DNA of 64,000 nucleotides from Microdochium bolleyi (lineage: Eukaryota > Ascomycota > Sordariomycetes > Xylariales > Microdochiaceae): the NCBI GenBank assembly GCA_001566295.1, contig KQ964250.1:186001-250000 (forward strand). Direction: 5' to 3'. The notes beneath the pieces were generated by a model that saw nothing but the letters and a program-made list of their open reading frames with translations, was not told where the DNA came from and did no database searches. This document shows positions 57,896 through 64,000 of this stretch, piece after piece (positions within the stretch are counted from its first letter, which is position 1; every line of letters begins with the position of its first letter). Made by a program: the position numbers and the translations under genes.

Positions 57896-60800
57896 AGAGT
57901 ACTCGTTCATTGGAACTGAGCTTAAGTAGCACGCTCGTACTTTCATCTAGAAATACCATGGAGCATCTACGATTTATATGACTAGCAGTAGGCATCTTAG
58001 TTGGTCAACTTGATTTTATGTGACTGCTCATCAGCCGGCACCGCACCATCGACTCATGAATTAGAGTCCAGATGGTTCCTCTGTGGTTGGGAAACCTAAG
58101 AGATGGCACTTGTAGACACCTCTTTCCCTCTTCCACTCTGTACGTCGCACATGTTGACTACATGTTGCGAAATGTTCTGTCACAAGACGGACAGGCAGGC
58201 AGACCGGCAGCCAGCAATGCAACCACACATCATGGCCTGCTACCGCGTACGGAGCGGCAACGGCAAGAGAGCCAGTTGATACAGCGCGACGCAGATTTGT
58301 TTCTCCCTCCTCGTTGCAGTCCCGTTGCCGCCGCAGTGGTCTCCGCATGGCCTCTGGTTCACCGCCGCCGCCGCCGTCGTCGTCATCATCATCATCATCG
58401 TGGCTTCTGGTGCATATGCAAGCATATGCTACTTTCCTATCGAAGCAGCCACCTTCTCCAGGGCCCTTCCTGGGTTGGGTTCCATCGTTTGCGTACACGG
58501 TATGGAGCTTTGCCACATGCCCGTGACCTGGACTCTTTTTTCTCCCCCTTTTCGCGCGGGTGGGTGCTGGAAAGTCGGTCAAGACGCGTAAAGTGGTTTT
58601 TTCTTTCTCGTCTTTCAACCTTGTGAGTTCTCTTGCGCGTCGTGTCTGGTTCGTGTTTGGCATGGGTGTATATGCACAGAGAGCGGATATAGAAGACAGA
58701 AAAGTTTTCTCTGGCCGGAGAAGACTCCGCGGCACGGAAGGAGGGCGGAGCCCAGCGGCGGGCCTCCTCCTCCTCCTCTGCTGGCCGGGAAGAAAAGAAG
58801 CGTCGTGGTCGGTTACGACCGAGGCCAGGAAGAATGGAGCGTCGTGGTTGGTTACGACCGACGCCGCGACGAAGCGAGCGAGCGGTGTCCAGGGTCGTGC
58901 GCAAGACTCGTTTTTTTCCCTCTCTCATCTCCTTCCTTGTCTGCTCTTCCGCGTCCGCTCTCATGCATGTCATTACGTAGAGCCGTGGACGACGGCGGGA
59001 CAACGAGTAGAAGGGGGGTGGTTGGCGAAGAGGGCCCGCATAGTAGATGCCGAGGCGGATAAAGTTGCGTGCAGCAGAAACTGCAGCAGCAGCAGCGAGA
59101 GGAATCCATATGCAAGCACTTTCAGCACTGTCACCCACCGGCATGGGGTATGCATGATAATGTGTGGTTCCCTCGAGCGAGCCGCTGTTTCTGCTTCCCA
59201 CAAGAGGGACACGCACGGAGCTGTCTCCATGGGTGGTCGGAGGGAGCCACGAAGGAAAAGAGTGAGTAAGTTAGCTGGCACTGTTTTACATAGTGTGGCT
59301 TTTCTCTCCTGCATGGTGACGGGTCCGCACATCACAGTACAGGCAACAATGGATACCCCCGGAGGGGGGTCCTGCGGCGTCGCCGGGCAGCAAGCACTCT
59401 AGAAAGTGGGCTTCTTTTGCTTTGTGCTCGTGTGTCTGGTCCAGCAGCAGTTAGTAGTAGACCCGGAGGAGGGGGCCCGCAACAAGGTTTAAGGAAGCTC
59501 GCGGCCTTCGTGTGACGTAGATCATGCAAAGACCGGGAGGGGCTGGGAAAAGCATGAAGAAGGAAAGGGGCCCTCTTTCAAAACGCGTCGCCGGGGGGTC
59601 GAGACTGAGTTTTCTTTCCTTCTCTCTCTCTCTATTCGTGACAGCTTTCTCAGGGTCCATCTGGGGACGGGGGAAAAGCCCCCACAGATGGAACGCCATG
59701 ACGCTGGGCTCCCGCCAGTTCCTGACACATGGAACGAGGTCGGGGACGACGTGCGTTATGTGTGGGGGGGCGACGCGGCGGGCCTCTTGTGCGTGCTTCT
59801 AGACAAGGGGGAAAGCTTGACACCTGCGCGCCGGCGACGCGTGCGGTGCGGAGCGGAGGGGAGACGTTTCCGCGACGACGATACAGTTAGCTGCATCAGA
59901 AAAATCTTCTCGGGCGGGCCGTCGCGTGTGTATCGAAGCGGGCCTCTCCGCCGGCCAGTGCCGCAATTCTCACGTACTCACCGTCAGGTCAACGAAGAGC
60001 TGCAGGACAAGGCTCTCTGCATGCTCGGGCACGCACGGTAGATTGGGACCCTTGGACCTGACAGGCCTTCGCCCGTCACCGCCCATCTGTCTTTGCAACG
60101 GGTGGCTGTCGAAAGGGGGGGTCCGGTTGAAGTCAGAAAGAGGAGGAGGAAACGAAGAAAAAAATTGAGACCATGGCTCCGAGAGCTCCGGGCCCGCTCC
60201 CGGAGCGGAGCCAGCAAAGCCGGGCGGGCCGGGACCGGCGGCGGTCGTGGAGCGCCGGGTAGGCGTGGCCCGACATGCTGGCAGTTCGAGCTCAAGCTAC
60301 CCCGTACACATACCTGCCTACACGTATCCACGGATGTATCAGACCGACAGAGTTGCACGAATTCACAGCTGCCAATGCTTCGCGGTCATCACCGGCACAC
60401 TTGCTTACTTCCGCTCCGGGCTGTTCCTCTGCCTCTCTCCCTCTCTCTCGTCAGCATCCTACACGTACCCTGCTCCAGTGCCGTCCAGCCTGAAGGCAAT
60501 GCCTCGGAAGCTGACTCGGCGGAAGTGGACATGCAGGCGGAGGAGCCTGCCTGCCTGCCTGCCTGGCATGACATGGTAATGACACGAGAACGAAGATCCC
60601 CGGCCCTGCTTCTGCCCAGCACTGGCGTGCCAACGCACTCTAGTGGTCGTCCAGCGAAGCGAACCTATTACCTAGGCGGCGGCTCCTCTGGGAGGCCCAA
60701 GACCCAACGCCGCACCACCCCTCCCCCCCGGGCCGTGCAGCAAGCACGATCGGAGAAACAAGCGGTGATGGTGTGTGGTGCAGGTAGAGCTACCAACCTG

Positions 60801-60962
60801 GCGCGATGCGCGATGCGCGAATGCAAGTTCACTTTTTTGTCATGATGCGAACCTGTCGCGTAGGGGGAGTAGTAGGTTACGACAGGAACCCTGCTGCCCG
60901 AGTCCCCTAGGAAAGGAGGGGAAGAAAAGTCGCGTTTCCGTTGGCTGTTTCGCTCCCGCACG

Positions 60963-60987
60963 CACACACACACACGCGCGCGCGCGC
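60963..60987. repeat. Alternating (CA)n(CG)n tract
   Basis: Twenty-five bases of strict pyrimidine-purine alternation, CA repeats passing into CG repeats. Such tracts can adopt left-handed Z-DNA under supercoiling. It lies in non-coding sequence. Confidence 0.9.
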
Positions 60988-61467
60988 AAGGCGCAGATCA
61001 ACCTCAAACAAGAAAACAGATGCGAGCTGGCTCCCGCAGGGTCCCGCAGGGAAAACCTTCTGCACGTCACCCCGTCGTCAAACAACAGAAAGACACGAGA
61101 AGGAACCTATGCCTTGCAGGTGTGCAGTGTCCAGCCCTACCTTTCTTACCAAGGCAAAACAACGCAACAACACAACAGGGCCGGCCGGGGTGGTCAGGTC
61201 GCCCAGGCCTCGGCCTGCCAGAGGAGGACGAGGAAGGCCTCCAGACCAGCCACCACCACCGCAGGCCTAGCAGATGGGCCAGCCATCCATCCCAGCCCCC
61301 CCTCCTCTCCCCGGCCTCGTCGCGGTTCCCCATCATGACTCCCAGCTTCCGCCTCTCCATTGGCGGATTGGAAAAAGACAGGGTTCTGTATTGATTTACT
61401 GATTGGATTCTTCGGCTCGGCCGCCCACGGTCACGGCCCGCGACCGCCCATGACAGCCAGGACAAAG

Positions 61468-61491
61468 ACACACACACACACACACACACAC
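61468..61491. repeat. (AC)12 microsatellite
   Basis: Twenty-four bases of uninterrupted AC dinucleotide in non-coding DNA. Confidence 0.9.
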
Positions 61492-64000
61492 GCACAAGTC
61501 ATGTGCGTTGTCGTGACAGTTTCAACACAAGACTATTCTTTTCCTTGGCAGAGCTCGGCTATCTCGGTCAGGCAGCTCTCCGCGCGAGCACCCGTCATCG
61601 TCGTCGTCGTTGTAGTCCGAGCGGGAGGGGGAGGCTGGGAGATACTTGGTATCTGATTGGACAGGACCGATTCGATGGTTTCAATGCCCCCGGGGCTAAT
61701 CCTGTCAAGCTGGCAGCTCGCCTGCTAGAAGATATTGGTGTCGAGTAGCCTACGCTTAACTTAATGCACCCCTCGCTTTCGTAGCTGAACCGCAGATGCC
61801 AGCCGACAAAGGTCCGCGGCAGGTAGTCAGGCAGGCAGAAGGATCTGCTGTCGTGGGTGTTCCCCGTGATGCCCAAACGCAAATGACAGGAAAACCCCCT
61901 ATCCCGTGTCGTCCCGTCCCGTGCGTATAATCAACCAGTCAGACCACACCAGAACCGTACGGAGTGTAATTACAATGTAGCGGAAAGTCTGCCCCGGCAG
62001 ACAAGACCAACTCCGTCACCACGCACACGCAATGTCATGCACGACCTGCCCTGCGAACCGCGACGAGCCGTGCACAGACAAGTCTACCCACAAATTACTT
62101 CCTCAACTCTACCGCGTACTTTACCGTCCGTATAAAAGATCCCTCTCAACGGTCCTGCTGAAACTCTGGTCCTAGCTTTACTCCTGTTCGTTTCCCAGGG
62201 AACTCTCCCAGGCTGAGGCAGTGTCACTTTATGGTCCGTGATCTTTGCTGCGTGCTTGCGGTAAAACGAAACCCCAGGGCAAGCCCCGGGGGGTGGGGGG
62301 TCCTGTCGTCCGGGGCCCGCACGAGAAGTGACGAGATCTGGGCATCCCAGTCGTTCTGGCACCGTTTGGGCAAAAGCAACAGGGCGCGAGGGAAGAAAAA
62401 AATGACGAAGATGTCCTCGAAACATTCAAGCCCTGACTCGTAAAAAGGGAAGTGCCGTAGCCGAGTAGGTACCTACAGCAAACAGTAGACGTTCCCTTTT
62501 TCTTCAGCAGTCGCATGGCTTCGCTTCGAGAACACATTAAAAATCACCCCCCGCTCCGCAGAAATGGCAAACATTTCCGTCAGCGGGCAGGCCCTTGTGA
62601 TGTGTGACAAAACATTATCCTTTTCCAGGAGGTACCTAAATTGAGATGGGACCGACCCGCCGCGTACCCGCGGGCCACCCCGTCAACGAGCGCCCAGGGC
62701 TTCCAAACCCCAGCAAGCATACGTACGGCGTACTCCGTACGCAGGACCTCGCCTCCTCCGCAAGTCGGTGTAGAGCCCTTGATTGGCGGCAGGCCGATGC
62801 ACATCAGCGGGTATGCCTGGATCCTGTTGCCATGTATGGCGCGGCCGCTCGCTCACCTCGCCACAAAGGGCTCGTCGTATATATCGCCGCCCCTAGCAAG
62901 CGAGGGTCGGGCGTCTGACAGAGAAGCGGGCTCGGTGGCCCCTCGAGCCGCCGACGTTTGACCTACGAGAACGGTCAGGATTGCCGATCTGTAGATTAGA
63001 TGGCCACGGCGCCTGTGTACATAGAGTCGTGGGATTCCTAGGCACACAACTGAAAAGGGGACGTTGTGCAAGGAGACGGAATCAGTCTGAGCACAGATTA
63101 GGCAGGCGGATGCAGGGGTACAGTGACAAGACAACCTCAAGTCGCCAGCGCGGAACGAGCATGCTGTAACAACTCGCCAGATGCTCGTGGTGACTGTGCT
63201 TCGGTATGTCGGAGCGAATGAGCATGTTGTAAGCAGTACCCTTGCAGAGTCCTGGCTTACGTCTTGCTGCTCGGTTCCGTCGTCGCTTTGTTGCAGCAGA
63301 AAAGCCAAGGCGGAGCCAGGCTGTTTGTTGCCTTGCGTCAGATTGACCAGGTTGCCGAACTTTCAACTCGTGCGGGTTACGGTGTGCATGTCACGGAACA
63401 GAGGGAACACGAATGATCGCAATGTTTCGTTCTCGGGAGGACGACGAGCAAGGTTTGGGCGGTGGCTGACGTCGATCCTCCTGGCAGCAACCAGGTCCAA
63501 GCCTGGCAAAGATCTGAAAGCAATATCAGCAATCCACGGTGAGAGACGGGGCCCGGCTGACTTGTCCTCTCCTACCTGTGGCGTAGAAACCTTGAAGCTT
63601 CTAGATGCCTCGCTCACACCTTGTGAAGTCGTACGAAATTGTGGTCGCCGCCACAAACCTGTGGCCAGCATGTCAGGGACAAGCACGAACCAGGGGTCTC
63701 GACTGCAAGGCATCGGCTTGCATAGCAAAGTCTCAACTTTCAACCTCTTCATTGCCTCGTGCTCGGAGATCGACAGTTGTGACCCTGGCCAGTCGCCCGC
63801 GGATCTTATTAGATGTGACTTTCCGAGTGTGGAGTTGTCTCGAAGCCCTGACGGACCCTGAGGTTACCCGACGCCTGGGCTGAGACCGAACTGAGTCGCA
63901 CAACGTGCGCCGATGACGAGGCTGGGCCAAAGTGGTCTATCACCTGCAGGAGGACCCCTGTTCGCAGAAGCCAGACCGCATCATAAAAAAGCACCAAAAA

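Larger units (their letters stand above)
57896..64000. other. Long stretch without a recognised gene
   Basis: Six kilobases with only short overlapping frames lacking motifs. Simple repeats occur: a CCG/TCA-type trinucleotide run near 58361-58400, CTGC units near 60548-60566, a CA-then-CG alternating tract at 60963-60987 and a CA run at 61468-61491. A TATAAAAG at 62131-62138 has no convincing gene downstream. A gene that begins beyond the window edge could have its promoter here. Confidence 0.5.

Noticed and set aside
63181..63861. 226-codon plus-strand frame near the right edge
   Set aside because: No domain or conserved pattern; competing frames overlap on the minus strand.

Overview
The window is nuclear DNA of a filamentous ascomycete, most likely a Sordariomycete. 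The genes carry short GT-AG introns (mostly 53-213 nt) with CTAAC or CTGAC branch sites and C/G-rich third codon positions. The protein set is typical of Pezizomycotina: an SFP1-like zinc-finger factor, IMP dehydrogenase, IQGAP, L-arabinitol dehydrogenase and a LaeA-like methyltransferase. No rRNA, tRNA, transposase, reverse transcriptase, CRISPR or AT-rich RIP-like tract was recognised. Genus and species cannot be fixed by eye.

Layout. 1-4.9 kb: no gene recognised. 4.9-7.2 kb: SFP1-like C2H2 factor (+). 9.9-10.7 kb: RCF2-like HIG1-domain protein (+). 11.6-13.4 kb: IMP dehydrogenase (-), divergent from a 1709-residue IQGAP (+, 14.4-19.5 kb). 21.5-24.4 kb: AAA ATPase of a poorly understood fungal family (+). 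25.9-27.0 kb: L-arabinitol 4-dehydrogenase (+). 27.9-28.8 kb: ATP synthase subunit g with an unusual repeat-bearing N-terminus (+). 28.8-42.9 kb: a gene-poor stretch holding one LaeA-like methyltransferase (-, 32.7-34.0 kb), a 51-bp tandem duplication and one speculative small secreted-peptide gene near 41.3 kb. 42.9-44.7 kb: TFIIA large subunit (-). 45.6-47.5 kb: Cdc20 (-), divergent from a Ral2/LZTR1-like Kelch-BTB protein (+, 48.6-50.9 kb). 52.0-54.1 kb: MFS transporter (-), divergent from a PSMA-type M28 peptidase (+, 55.2-57.9 kb). 57.9-64 kb: no gene recognised, several simple repeats.

The genes are individually promoted eukaryotic units, not an operon or an evident metabolite cluster. 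Most are core functions: growth control and GTP supply (SFP1, IMPDH), cytokinesis and polarity (IQGAP, Ral2-like), anaphase promotion (Cdc20), basal transcription (TFIIA) and respiration (subunit g, RCF2). I found no convincing new multi-gene system. The best leads are the 11-residue LEA-like repeats in subunit g, the histidine-rich tail and 7-bp leader repeat of the M28 peptidase, the isolated methyltransferase, and the possible small secreted peptide. All splice sites were assigned by reading frame, consensus and family similarity; none is backed by transcript data.
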